A stretch of DNA of 64,000 nt from Alicyclobacillus tolerans (lineage in GTDB: Bacteria; Bacillota; Bacilli; Alicyclobacillales; Alicyclobacillaceae). Position numbers and translations under genes: made by a program. Positions 1 through 8,558 of this stretch are shown here, piece after piece (position 1 is the first letter of the stretch; every line of letters starts with the position of its first letter). Below the pieces are notes generated by a model. The model ran no database searches, had not been told where the DNA came from, and saw only the letters and a list, made by a program, of their open reading frames with translations. The stretch spans positions 248,001 to 312,000 of the forward strand of contig NZ_JAJFNK010000001.1 in assembly GCF_021739485.1 (NCBI RefSeq), read 5' to 3'.

Positions 1-1
1 G

Positions 2-223
<222 letters not shown>

Positions 224-330
224 ATGAGTTGGTTTTCTGTAAAACTTGCTTTCGCCGAAGCGATTGCTGTTGAAAACAAACTGGCATTCGGCGGCGATAA
301 CATAAAATGGAACAGCGCAATGTGGATGGA

Positions 331-359
331 CCGCCCCAACAGTTTGTGGGGGCGGTTTT
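331..359 (+). terminator. Rho-independent terminator after rpoD
   Basis: A perfect 7-bp GC stem (CCGCCCC 331-337 with GGGGCGG 349-355), an 11-base loop, then TTTT. It closes the sigma factor transcript before the promoter of the next gene. Confidence 0.85.
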
Positions 360-376
360 GCATTGTGTCCCTGCAC

Positions 377-406
377 TTGCAAGCGCTTTCTATCGATCGC
401 TATAAT
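377..406 (+). promoter_or_regulatory. Sigma-A type promoter of the acyl-CoA dehydrogenase gene
   Basis: TTGCAA (377-382), an 18-base spacer and a perfect TATAAT (401-406) sit just upstream of a GAGGAGGGG ribosome site (418-426) and the GTG start at 433. Confidence 0.75.
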
Positions 407-432
407 GGGATTGCGACGAGGAGGGGTTTACG

Positions 433-1566
433 GTGGATTTTGAATTGACGACCGAGCAGAAGATGATTCAAGACATGGTCAGGGACTTTGCACAGGCGGA
501 AATTGCCCCTATCGCTTCAGAATTGGATAAAGCCGCCCGGTTTCCCGTTGAGATATTCGAGAAAATGGGCAAATTAGGTTTGATGGGACTGCCGTTTCCG
601 GAAGAGTACGGGGGGGCTGGTGCCGACCTTATCAGTTATTGTTTGGCGCTGGAAGAGGTCGGCCGCGCCTGCGGCGGCACGGGCTTGAGTTATGAGGCCC
701 ACGTCTCGTTGGCATGTATGCCCATTTATTTGTACGGAACGGAACAACAAAAGCAGACTTACCTCACGCCTCTGGCTTCGGGGGAGGGAATTGGGTCGTT
801 TGGTTTGACAGAGCCATCTGCGGGTTCGGACGCAGGGGGTACGCGTACCACCGCGATCAAGCAAGGAGACCAGTGGGTCATCAACGGTTCCAAAATCTTT
901 ATCACCAATGGCGGGTACGCCAAAACGGTGGTCTTAACAGCGGTGACCGACCGGGAAAGTCGAGGAATCAGTGCCTTTATTGTGCCTGCCGACACAGCGG
1001 GGTTTAAAGTCGGTAAAGCGTACGAAAAGTTGGGTATGAGGGCTTCCAATACGGTGGAACTCGTCTTGGAGGATGTCCGAATCCCGGAGGAGAACCTGTT
1101 GGGGCCGTTAAACGCAGGGTTCAAACAGTTTCTCAGTACACTTGACGGAGGACGGGTGGCCATCTCCGCTTTAGCGATCGGAATTGCGCGGTCCGCCTTT
1201 GAGACAGCGTTAGAGTACGCCAAACAGCGCCAGCAATTTGGTCAGTCCTTGTCAAAGTTTCAGGCGATTCAGCACAAGTTGGCGGATATGGCCATGAACA
1301 TCGACTTAGCGCGAAACGCCGTGTTCAAAGCGGCTTGGTTGCACGATTTAGGCCGGCCATTCACTAAAGAAGCCGCATTTGCAAAGCTGTTTTCATCTGA
1401 GATGGCGATGCGCGCGTGTGAACAGGCCATTCAAGTATTGGGTGGCAATGGGTACATGTCCGACTATCCCGTGGAACGCAACTTTCGCGACGCTAAGTTG
1501 ATCGAAATTGGTGAAGGAACTTCTGAAATTCAACGGTTGGTGATCGCGCGTCAACTGGGTTGTTAA
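433..1566 (+). CDS. Acyl-CoA dehydrogenase
   Basis: 377-aa FAD flavoenzyme of the short/medium-chain acyl-CoA dehydrogenase family, oxidising acyl-CoA to enoyl-CoA and passing electrons to ETF. The N-terminal helical domain is followed by the FAD-contacting [12 protein letters not shown] block (about residues 123-134), the beta domain ([14 protein letters not shown]) and the C-terminal helical domain. The catalytic base is expected at Glu361 in [11 protein letters not shown]. The GTG start is fixed by GAGGAGGGG at 418-426, and length is normal for the family. It has its own promoter and follows the rpoD terminator. An ETF pair (fixAB) occurs about 54 kb away, but whether it is the partner is unknown. 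Chain-length preference cannot be read from the sequence. Confidence 0.95.
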   Translation: MDFELTTEQKMIQDMVRDFAQAEIAPIASELDKAARFPVEIFEKMGKLGLMGLPFPEEYGGAGADLISYCLALEEVGRACGGTGLSYEAHVSLACMPIYLYGTEQQKQTYLTPLASGEGIGSFGLTEPSAGSDAGGTRTTAIKQGDQWVINGSKIFITNGGYAKTVVLTAVTDRESRGISAFIVPADTAGFKVGKAYEKLGMRASNTVELVLEDVRIPEENLLGPLNAGFKQFLSTLDGGRVAISALAIGIARSAFETALEYAKQRQQFGQSLSKFQAIQHKLADMAMNIDLARNAVFKAAWLHDLGRPFTKEAAFAKLFSSEMAMRACEQAIQVLGGNGYMSDYPVERNFRDAKLIEIGEGTSEIQRLVIARQLGC

Positions 1567-1682
1567 ATTCGACTGTTTAAAATTCGGTTGTTAAAAAAAA
1601 TCATTCTAATCCGGACAAACTCCCCGTAAAGTATAGCAGGCTGAACGTGTGAACAAGGCAGCGGTACGCAGGGGGGCTAGCG

Positions 1683-2276
1683 TTGTCCGGATTTTGGCTT
1701 TATTTTACAATCGGAATTGGCTTATTGGCGCTTGTGGGGGTATTCTTGATTGTGGTTGGCGCTCACGTCCTCAGACAGTGGGGGCGCATGGAAAAGCCTA
1801 AACGCGCGGGGGCTGCGATTGTCCTCGGTGCCTATACGGACGGGTTTAAGCCGAGCCGGACGCTCACGGCGCGGCTTAAAGCAGCACTGCATTTGTACAG
1901 GAACGGATATGTGGACTTTATCATTACGAGTGGAGGGCGCGGAGAGGACGAAACCGTATCCGAGTCGACTTCGATGAAGCGTTTTTTAGTCTTTAACGGC
2001 GTTGCACCTGAAGTGATCTTAGAAGACCGTCATTCGACGGACACCTGGGAGAACCTTCGGAACAGCCGCGCGGTGATGGAGAGGTTTGACATTGGTTCCG
2101 GAGTGGTGGTAACCAGCGATTACCACCTTCCAAGGGCTTTGGCAGTAGCCCGCCAGTTAGACATGGACGTGACCGGGTACGCGGCATTTTCCCGCCGTCG
2201 GGAAAACCGGTATGCCCGGCGCGAAGTCATTGCGTTCGTCAAATACACGCTGTCCGGTCAAGCGTCGCTGCTTTAG
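1683..2276 (+). CDS. DUF218/YdcF-like membrane-anchored protein
   Basis: 197 aa with one N-terminal membrane helix (about residues 4-26) followed by the DUF218 fold shared by YdcF, SanA and ElyC. Family marks are AIVLGAYTDGFKPSRTLTAR, a GGRGEDE loop, S.ST.NL-like ENLRNSRAVM and VVTSDYHLPRALAVA. Family members are linked to envelope metabolism, and YdcF binds S-adenosylmethionine, but the reaction is unknown. The start is TTG at 1683 after a GGGGGG run. It stands alone between the acyl-CoA dehydrogenase and trmK on the same strand. Confidence 0.85.
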   Translation: MSGFWLYFTIGIGLLALVGVFLIVVGAHVLRQWGRMEKPKRAGAAIVLGAYTDGFKPSRTLTARLKAALHLYRNGYVDFIITSGGRGEDETVSESTSMKRFLVFNGVAPEVILEDRHSTDTWENLRNSRAVMERFDIGSGVVVTSDYHLPRALAVARQLDMDVTGYAAFSRRRENRYARREVIAFVKYTLSGQASLL

Positions 2277-2330
2277 ACGTTGTGCTCGGGCTCTTGCCCT
2301 CGCGGTTTAGACCTTCGCGCTTTAGATGTG

Positions 2331-2389
2331 ATTTCGAGATTTCCAAAGAAATGTTCGTAATTTCGAGATTGAGAAAGGAATGTTCGCAA
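2331..2389 (+). repeat. 29-bp imperfect tandem duplication across the trmK start
   Basis: Two 30-base copies (2331-2360 and 2360-2389, sharing one A) match at 25 of 30 positions: ATTTCGAGAT, then AAAG(A/G)AATGTTCG(T/C)AA. The second copy supplies the AAAGGA ribosome site and the ATG of trmK. The first copy carries a decayed version of both. Confidence 0.8.
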
Positions 2390-3150
2390 ATTTGACAGTG
2401 GCTATCTCACGCCGGCTGAGGGCGATTGCCGACTTGGTCCCGCGACACAGCAAGTTGGTTGACGTCGGCACCGACCACGCACTCTTGCCGGTTTACCTGA
2501 GTCAACAACACACACTCTCTTATGCGGTTGCAACAGACATTTCGGAAGGACCCTACACAGCGGCTTTGCAGAACGTACGGGCGTTCAACCTGGAGCGGCA
2601 GGTTTCTGTGCGTTTAGGCCCGGGGCTGTCCACCGTGGCACCCGGGGAAGTGGATACGGTCGTCATTGCAGGGATGGGCGGTTCTACGGCAGTCGAGATT
2701 TTAACGGAGTCTCCGAAGGTCATGGAACAAGTGGAACTCGTTGTCATTCAACCGATGAACGCGAGCCAACGCGTTCGAAGCTACTGGCGGGAGAACGGAT
2801 ACGTCCTCAGTGTAGAAGCCGTCATTTTGGAAGATGACCGGTATTACGAAATCATGGCAGCTCGGCGCCTGTCAGGTTCTGAAGTGGAGGGGCGCGATCC
2901 GGCGTACTCATCTTTTTTAGGCAGTGAAGACGAACTGTCGGTTGCTTTGGAGTTGGGGCCTACATTACTGGTTAAGCCGACCGACACGTTCATTGAGTTT
3001 GCCCGGGCAAAGCTCGCGCGATGGAAGTCCATTGCTGGCGAGCTGGAGCACAGTCGGCAGCCGGCATCTACAGTCCATCGCAACCGCCTGATTCGGCAAA
3101 CCCATTGGTTAGAAAAATGGATGAACCACCATCAACCGGAGGACAAGTAA
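2380..3150 (+). CDS. trmK: tRNA (adenine(22)-N1)-methyltransferase TrmK
   Basis: 256-aa class I SAM methyltransferase that methylates N1 of A22 in tRNA. The SAM-binding motif I is VDVGTDHA (residues 27-34), with ATDISEGP after strand 2, IAGMGG (96-101) and VIQPMNAS (122-129), as in YqfN/TrmK; a helical C-terminal domain follows. The start is uncertain: ATG 2380 directly abuts AAAGGA (spacing 0), while TTG 2392 has a 12-base spacing. The start codon lies inside a tandem duplication. nif3 begins one base after the stop, so the two are co-transcribed, the usual Bacilli order. Confidence 0.93.
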   Translation: MFANLTVAISRRLRAIADLVPRHSKLVDVGTDHALLPVYLSQQHTLSYAVATDISEGPYTAALQNVRAFNLERQVSVRLGPGLSTVAPGEVDTVVIAGMGGSTAVEILTESPKVMEQVELVVIQPMNASQRVRSYWRENGYVLSVEAVILEDDRYYEIMAARRLSGSEVEGRDPAYSSFLGSEDELSVALELGPTLLVKPTDTFIEFARAKLARWKSIAGELEHSRQPASTVHRNRLIRQTHWLEKWMNHHQPEDK

Positions 3151-3151
3151 C

Positions 3152-4273
3152 ATGGCAAAAACAGATACAGTCTTAGCTCAAGACGCGATTGCTGTCATCG
3201 AGTCGTTCGCTCCGCGAAGTTTGGCCTTTTCTGGCGATCCGGTGGGACTGCAAGTCGGTCGACTGAATAAGCCGGTACATAACATCTGGCTCGCACTCGA
3301 TGCTTCACCGGACGTGATCGAGCAAGCGGTAGGTTCGCAAGCCGATTTGTTGATTACGCATCACGCCTTGTTGTTTCGTCCACTGTCGCGAGTGGATACC
3401 TCGACGGTCCGAGGACAAGCCGTTGCAAAGGCGCTCGCACATGACCTGTGTGTTTACAGTGCCCACACGAACCTCGACGTTGCAGACGGGGGTGTCAACG
3501 ACGTACTGGCACAGCTGCTCGGTTTGAGGGACGTGGAGATTCTCGATCGGGTGCAAAACGAACGGTTGCGCAAGCTCGTGGTGTTTGTTCCGGAGAGCCA
3601 CCATCAAGAAGTTATGGATGCCGTTTGTGCGGCGGGTGCCGGCCACATCGGAAACTACAGTTCCTGTACGTTCAACACGCCGGGCCAAGGCACATTTCTT
3701 CCCTTGCAGGGAACAAACCCTTTTATCGGGGAAGCGGGAAAGCTGGAGCGAGTGCAAGAAGTCCGGTTGGAAACGGTGGTTCCCGAATCCAAAATCGAAG
3801 ATGTCGTTCGCGCGATGCTTTCGGCCCACCCTTACGAGGAGGTCGCCTATGACCTGTATCCTCTCGAAATCATGGGCAAAGCGTATGGAATTGGACGGGT
3901 GGGACAATTGCCAGAACCGATGCGCCTTCTGGATTTTGCAAAGATGTGCCGTGCGCAGCTGCAACTGCAGCATATACGTTTTGGCGGAGCACCCGACATG
4001 AACGTTCGTCGCGTTGCTGTCCTTGGCGGTTCGGGTGGAAAGTGGGTCCATCAAGCGATCGCGATGGGGGCAGACGTGTTGGTCACGTCGGATACGGACC
4101 ACCATTTGGTTGCAGAGGCATGGCAAGACGGCCTGGCCATCGTCGACGCGACGCATTCATCGCTCGAACGGCCTGTGCTGACGCGATTGAAAACGGAGTT
4201 GGAACAGCACTTGGGCGAACGGGTATCCGTTACCATAGCCAACGTGAACGAAGACCCGTATCATTGGGTATAA
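3152..4273 (+). CDS. Nif3-like dinuclear metal centre protein (YqfO type)
   Basis: 373-aa Nif3 family protein. Two Nif3 half-domains with metal-binding residues (LLITHHALLF, His70/His71; SAHTNLDVADGG, His105/Asp109; SDTDHHLVAEAW and ATHSSLERP near the C-terminus) flank a PII/CutA-like insert of about 100 residues that includes AHPYEEVAYDLYP. The insert is what separates the long YqfO form from short Nif3 proteins. Function is unsettled; a metal-dependent hydrolase or GTP cyclohydrolase-like role has been proposed. It is translationally adjacent to trmK (1-base gap). Confidence 0.94.
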   Translation: MAKTDTVLAQDAIAVIESFAPRSLAFSGDPVGLQVGRLNKPVHNIWLALDASPDVIEQAVGSQADLLITHHALLFRPLSRVDTSTVRGQAVAKALAHDLCVYSAHTNLDVADGGVNDVLAQLLGLRDVEILDRVQNERLRKLVVFVPESHHQEVMDAVCAAGAGHIGNYSSCTFNTPGQGTFLPLQGTNPFIGEAGKLERVQEVRLETVVPESKIEDVVRAMLSAHPYEEVAYDLYPLEIMGKAYGIGRVGQLPEPMRLLDFAKMCRAQLQLQHIRFGGAPDMNVRRVAVLGGSGGKWVHQAIAMGADVLVTSDTDHHLVAEAWQDGLAIVDATHSSLERPVLTRLKTELEQHLGERVSVTIANVNEDPYHWV

Positions 4274-4313
4274 TGTGATTTGGACTCTTGATGTGCTTGG
4301 AGACTGCACGCCT

Positions 4314-4390
4314 TTGGACAACTGGTTCATTTGGACAGTTATTCGGACAGTTCATTCGGACAGTTCATTCGGACAGTTCATTTGGAAGGC
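4314..4390 (+). repeat. 13-bp tandem repeat upstream of rnpB
   Basis: Three perfect units TCGGACAGTTCAT (4343-4355, 4356-4368, 4369-4381), preceded by two degenerate units (4314-4330 and 4331-4342) and followed by the start of another (TTGGAAGGC). The array ends a few bases before the rnpB promoter. Confidence 0.9.
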
Positions 4391-4398
4391 TTTTGTAC

Positions 4399-4428
4399 TT
4401 GAGGTTTCGTCTCGAGATGGAGTATACT
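4399..4428 (+). promoter_or_regulatory. rnpB promoter
   Basis: TTGAGG (4399-4404), 18-base spacer and TATACT (4423-4428) lie about 20 bases upstream of the mature RNase P RNA 5' end. Confidence 0.7.
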
Positions 4429-4449
4429 CTTACATGCTGACTTCGAAAA

Positions 4450-4872
4450 GAGGAAGTACGCTGGGCAATCGCCGGTGCAGTGCTGAAAAGCCGCACGGGA
4501 GGAAAGTCCGAGCTCCATAGGGCAAGGTGCCGGATAACGTCCGGCGAGAGTGATCTTAGGGACAGTGCCACAGAAATGTAGACCGCCGATGGAGCCTTTG
4601 GCTCACAGGCAAGGATGCAACGGTGCGGTAAGAGCGCACCAGCAGCCTGGAGACAGGTTGGCTAGGTAAACCCCACCTGGAGCAAGACCGGATAGGAGTG
4701 CACATGTGGCGGCCCGTCACGCACTCGGGTAGGTCGCTTGAGCCGGCTGGCAACAGCCGGCCTAGATAGATGATTGCCGCTCCATCGTGCGAGGCATGTT
4801 GGCAACTTCGATTGCGTAGATGCCGTTTGCAGCACTGGGAGTACAGAACTCGGCTTACAGGCATGCTTCCTC
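4450..4872 (+). ncRNA. rnpB: RNase P RNA, type A architecture
   Basis: Catalytic RNA of RNase P, which matures tRNA 5' ends. The universally conserved GGAGGAAAGTCC (about 4498-4509) and the distal P4 strand ACAGAACTCGGCTTAC (4843-4858) are present, as is the P15 GGGTAGG loop (4727-4733) that pairs with tRNA CCA. Ends were set from helix P1: GAGGAAG at 4450-4456 pairs with CTTCCTC at 4866-4872. The segments between follow the E. coli type A order (CTCCATAGGGCA, CCGCCGATGG, GGTGCGGTAAGAGCGCACC, GGAGCAAGACCGGATAGG) rather than the Bacillus type B order. A P19-like hairpin is inserted near the 3' end. Confidence 0.96.
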
Positions 4873-4889
4873 TCATTCGTTACACCGGC

Positions 4890-4939
4890 AAAAACCGCGT
4901 AGATGCAGTGGTGAAAATCGCTGTAGGAGCGCGGTTTTT
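4890..4939 (+). terminator. Terminator after rnpB
   Basis: AAAAACCGCG (4890-4899) pairs with CGCGGTTTTT (4930-4939), with a 30-base loop ending in a T run. Confidence 0.75.
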
Positions 4940-5004
4940 CCATATCATTCGAAATCATTCGAAAAAGGGTTCAAAGCGACGGTTCAAAGAGTACCGCGTT
5001 TCCC

Positions 5005-5667
5005 TTAAAAGGCGGAGCGGTTTCTACGTCTCCACTTACTCCTTCCGGATTCGCCGACCTCAGACGTGAGCGAATTTCTTTGGAAAGTTCCTCCGCTTTG
5101 ACGCTTCTGAAGATAAGCGAAGAAATCCGTAACCCATTTGGACAGCAGCATAATCACTATATACCCCAAGAACAAATAAAAGAAATTCATCCATCGATAC
5201 ATTTGAAACAAATCAAGCCAAGACATGACGGGCTTCACGACAAATGCCAGCACTGCGCTTAAGACAGTGGCGTACAAGTAGTAATTTCGTTTGCGATTCA
5301 ACGTCCATTGATACAACAACATAAACACCACGGGAACAAAGGATGCTTCCAGACTGAAGCTTAAGCTAAGAAACGGAAAAATTTTAAAGGGGTATGCCCA
5401 GAGCCCGCGCGTTCCGCCTAAGGTGTCGATATAGCCAAACCAGACATGAACATTGAAACCGTAGAAACCGATTCTAAACGCCTTTTTCCGGTCTAAAACG
5501 AAGTACAACACCACCAATGGCCCAACGAATAGAATGAGGTTTGCCCAAAATTGCCACGTACCGGCATTCGAATACTGCTGCCAATAATTCACCCAACTTT
5601 GTCCAAGATTTCTCTGTGTGTTGACTAAGTTGGATAACGCGAGTTGCTGGTCGCTGGTCAATGTCAT
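5005..5667 (-). CDS. Multipass membrane protein, CBO0543-like
   Basis: 220 aa with about five or six predicted membrane helices (for instance residues 42-60, 105-120, 128-150 and 163-183) and a basic Ser/Arg-rich tail. Motifs such as YIDTLGGTRGLWAYPFK recall the CBO0543 family of Firmicute membrane proteins, whose function is unknown. The ATG start has AAGGAG six bases upstream. It faces rnpB convergently. Family assignment is from memory of the pattern and is moderate. Confidence 0.75.
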   Translation of the reverse strand: MTLTSDQQLALSNLVNTQRNLGQSWVNYWQQYSNAGTWQFWANLILFVGPLVVLYFVLDRKKAFRIGFYGFNVHVWFGYIDTLGGTRGLWAYPFKIFPFLSLSFSLEASFVPVVFMLLYQWTLNRKRNYYLYATVLSAVLAFVVKPVMSWLDLFQMYRWMNFFYLFLGYIVIMLLSKWVTDFFAYLQKRQSGGTFQRNSLTSEVGESGRSKWRRRNRSAF

Positions 5668-6030
5668 CTGCTCCTTGGAACTGAGGTATTTGGCTTAGGA
5701 CATATCATTACCACCTCGACAACCACCATACATTTTATGGAATGTGTTGGATATAGAGGAGACTATGTCAGCGATAAACCGTTGCACCCGCGATGCTTCA
5801 TGTGTTTCGAATAGAGTGTGTTTTGCAGAGGTGAGAAATGTTAATTTCACGTAAATGTCACATTTCGACACCCTCCGCCTTTAAATAGCCATACAATGTA
5901 ATCGTTTCACTAGTAAGCCCTTTTAGCCCCTATGGCACCCATGTGGTGCCATCTTTTTTGTGTGTTTGTGCAGGTCGCACCTTACGGATGAGGTCATTTT
6001 CGCGCATGGACGCTGTGTCACGGGAGGCGC
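5668..6030. other. Intergenic region with an unassigned terminator-like hairpin
   Basis: A 363-bp gap with no convincing coding frame. It contains a 7-bp inverted repeat (GAAATGT 5835-5841 with ACATTTC 5860-5866) and a plus-strand terminator-like hairpin at 5932-5959. Since no plus-strand gene precedes the hairpin, a small RNA ending there is possible. Confidence 0.5.
5932..5959 (+). terminator. Orphan Rho-independent terminator
   Basis: Perfect 8-bp stem ATGGCACC (5932-5939)/GGTGCCAT (5945-5952), loop CATGT, then C and six Ts. The T run is on the plus strand although both neighbouring genes are on the minus strand. Confidence 0.7.
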
Positions 6031-6603
6031 TCAACGGCGACCTCGTTGGACGTCGGCTGTCCGCGTACGTCCAGGATAAAACATTACAGACATGTCCTCC
6101 GGATTTTCCTTGGCGGTGATTCTCTCTGGCTGTAAACGGTATACGGCCACATGGCTCCCTGCTCCAGATACATAGGATTGAACATGTCCCGAATGTAAAG
6201 GTGAGTCGTAGTATCCAGGCACGTATTTGCAGAGCATAGCTTCCAGAGCAGACGTCGCTTCATTCAGGTCCTCCACCATGGAGATTCGCCCAAATACCAT
6301 GGCAGTCAGGTAAGCGGTGTCGGTTTTGGCCGGTACCGGATGGGTAATCGTACCGATTTCGTGGGCGATCGTAAAGGCAGCCTTTGGCGACTGCGACATC
6401 AGCGAAGCCTTTCTGCCATACTGCGCCCCGTGAACGTAAATGGCCTCCCGATGCCAGATAAAGTTCAGAGGAACGACATACGGTTCGTCCCCATCGACCA
6501 ATCCCAAGTAACCCACCCGACTCGTCCGCAGCAGGTGTTCGATCGCGTCGGCGTCGTCGACCGCTAAATTTTGCTTGCGAATCCCTTCCGTGGTGATATT
6601 CAA
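6031..6603 (-). CDS. Pyridoxamine 5'-phosphate oxidase-like FMN-binding protein
   Basis: 190-aa protein of the split-barrel flavin fold (NimA/PNPOx-like). SRVGYLGLVDGDEPYVVPLNF is the classic first strand pair, followed by AIYVHGAQYGRKASLM and YLTAMVFGRISMVED. Such proteins bind FMN, F420 or haem; the substrate is unknown. The start was taken as TTG 6603 because GGAGG sits eight bases upstream; a longer reading from TTG 6618 would include the ribosome site itself. The ribosome site is part of a palindrome (GGAGGTCCTCC), so initiation may be structure-controlled. Confidence 0.85.
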   Translation of the reverse strand: MNITTEGIRKQNLAVDDADAIEHLLRTSRVGYLGLVDGDEPYVVPLNFIWHREAIYVHGAQYGRKASLMSQSPKAAFTIAHEIGTITHPVPAKTDTAYLTAMVFGRISMVEDLNEATSALEAMLCKYVPGYYDSPLHSGHVQSYVSGAGSHVAVYRLQPERITAKENPEDMSVMFYPGRTRTADVQRGRR

Positions 6604-6895
6604 CAGGAGGACCTCCAAACCAATTGTTCAACGTTTCACATGGACTGGCCGGAACAATTCAAATGTACGTGCCGGAACAATTGAGAGAAATTTTTACGAG
6701 TATATTCAGAAAAGCTGCTTCTGTCAATGGGCTTTGTAGAACGGGGGCTTACAAAATTGCTTACAAAATTCAGTGCACGCATTTTGAAGACTCGTGGCAG
6801 ATGCACCGTCTCTTTGGTGCACCTCATACTTATGAATCTTTCACTTCGGGTATGGAAACCCTATCCATTAACCTTGGGTGGGGAAGTGAATCCGT

Positions 6896-8347
6896 TTGAA
6901 TCGTAAGGTGGAGGGGAGTTGGCAGCGCAACCACGCTGCTATGAAAGAGTACTTGTGGAACAACGACGGGGTCGTTTTTCGGGAGTTTCAAGTTGGACGC
7001 AAACAGGCTTTTCTTGTGTATACCTCCGGATTGACGGACAAGGTGATGCTTGCCCAATCCATCGTGGCCCCTTTGATCGAACACAAGGGTCCTGTCCGAG
7101 AAGAAGACATCCTCAATACCATCTCCGTTCCAGCTGTCCAGATAACTCATGACATTCAAACCGCAGCGCAAAAGGTGTTGGAACGTCAAACCGTATTATT
7201 TGTCGATGGGCTCGCAGTTGGGTTTCTGATTGATGCGTCAGCCGGCGAACAGCGCAATGTACAGGAGCCGGAGAGTGAAACGGTGATCCGCGGACCTCAT
7301 ACAGGTTTTATCGAAAGCTTGACGGTGAACTTGTCGTGGATTATCCGGGACCTCCAGAACCCAAAGCTGCATGTGGAGAAATTCGTTTTAGGAACTGATA
7401 ACAGGGTGACTTGTGCCCTCGTCTATTTGGACGGCATGGTGCATGCGGGCATCCTTTCACTGGTGAAAAAGAGGTTGGAAAAGATCGATGTGGATGCTAT
7501 TTTGGGTTGCGGGTACATAGAACAGTTGATTGAAGACGCCCCGAATACGATCTTCCCGACTGTGCGTCATACGGAACGGCCCGACGTGGTGGTAGCCGCA
7601 CTGCTGGAAGGAAGAGTGGCCATCTTGACCGACAACTGCCCGACGGCGTTAATGGTTCCTCACTTGTTTATGGACAACTTTCAAGGCACAGAGGACTATC
7701 ATTCGCGGCGCCACTATAGTTCGCTCATGAGGTTCGTGCGAATGTTGGGCTTCTTTTTAGCGACCCAATTGTGCGCGATCTACATCTCCATCGAAAACTT
7801 TCACAAGGAACTCATCCCATCGGATTTACTCCTGAGTATTGCCGGGTCGCGGGAAGGAGTTCCTTTTCCGCTGCCGCTGGAAGTACTGCTGATGGTGTTT
7901 GCGTTTGAACTCATCAAAGAAGCAGGCCTTCGAATGCCCAAAGCGATTTCGAGTTCTGTGAGTATCGTTGGTGGACTCATTCTTGGCCAGGCGGCTGTCG
8001 ACTCCGGGTTTGTCGGGATTCCCACCGTCATCATCGTCGCCGTATCTGGAATCAGCACCTTTCTCACTAGCGGCTTGATCCAGGCCGTTTCCCTCATCCG
8101 TTTGCTCTCCCTGATTCCCGCTTCGTTCTTAGGCTTATACGGGCTGATTCTGTTTGACATACTCCTAGTCGTTCAAGCCGCCTCCCTCAAATCCTTTGGG
8201 GTCCCTTATTTGGCTCCCATTGTTCCGACGTATTTACCCGATTGGAAAGATTCGTTTGTCCGGAGGTCCATCAAAATTTTGTACGCCTCCGATAAGGAGC
8301 GAAAGCACAACATTGGGCGGTATTTCGTTGAAGAGGTTGAACCCTAG
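6896..8347 (+). CDS. GerA-family spore germination protein (A subunit)
   Basis: 483 aa with the GerA layout: a large soluble N-terminal region (about residues 1-270) with VFREFQVGRKQAFLVYTSGLTDK and RVAILTDNCPTALMVPHLFMDNFQ, then about five membrane helices with EAGLRMPKAISSSVSIVGGL. GerA proteins are the A subunit of nutrient-sensing germinant receptors in the spore inner membrane, or the related SpoVAF. The TTG start follows GGGGAAG. No gerB or gerC partner lies beside it: the downstream neighbour is topoisomerase IV on the other strand. It is therefore an orphan receptor subunit or a SpoVAF-like protein. Confidence 0.93.
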   Translation: MNRKVEGSWQRNHAAMKEYLWNNDGVVFREFQVGRKQAFLVYTSGLTDKVMLAQSIVAPLIEHKGPVREEDILNTISVPAVQITHDIQTAAQKVLERQTVLFVDGLAVGFLIDASAGEQRNVQEPESETVIRGPHTGFIESLTVNLSWIIRDLQNPKLHVEKFVLGTDNRVTCALVYLDGMVHAGILSLVKKRLEKIDVDAILGCGYIEQLIEDAPNTIFPTVRHTERPDVVVAALLEGRVAILTDNCPTALMVPHLFMDNFQGTEDYHSRRHYSSLMRFVRMLGFFLATQLCAIYISIENFHKELIPSDLLLSIAGSREGVPFPLPLEVLLMVFAFELIKEAGLRMPKAISSSVSIVGGLILGQAAVDSGFVGIPTVIIVAVSGISTFLTSGLIQAVSLIRLLSLIPASFLGLYGLILFDILLVVQAASLKSFGVPYLAPIVPTYLPDWKDSFVRRSIKILYASDKERKHNIGRYFVEEVEP

Positions 8348-8420
8348 TTGAAGAAATTGAAGGATTTACGAATTTAACCTGAAGGGGGAAAAAGGAACAA
8401 AAGGTACAGCGTGAGGGCAC

Positions 8421-8466
8421 GGCCCGGGAGACGCACCCCGACGCACGGGGGCAAGCCGGGCCTTTT
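8421..8466 (+). terminator. Terminator after the gerA-like gene
   Basis: GGCCCGG (8421-8427) pairs with CCGGGCC (8456-8462), followed by TTTT. It separates the gerA-like gene from the convergent parC. Confidence 0.75.
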
Positions 8467-8558
8467 CACGGACAATTTAGCATCGCATGCTCTTGTTAAC
8501 GCGGAACGTGCCGACGCTTGAACCTGTCAAAGTCTAACGTAGCGCAGGCGTTTGCAGC

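Noticed and set aside
3305..4156. 283-codon open frame on the minus strand over nif3
   Set aside because: Fully antisense to a well supported gene, Cys/His-rich random composition, no ribosome site.
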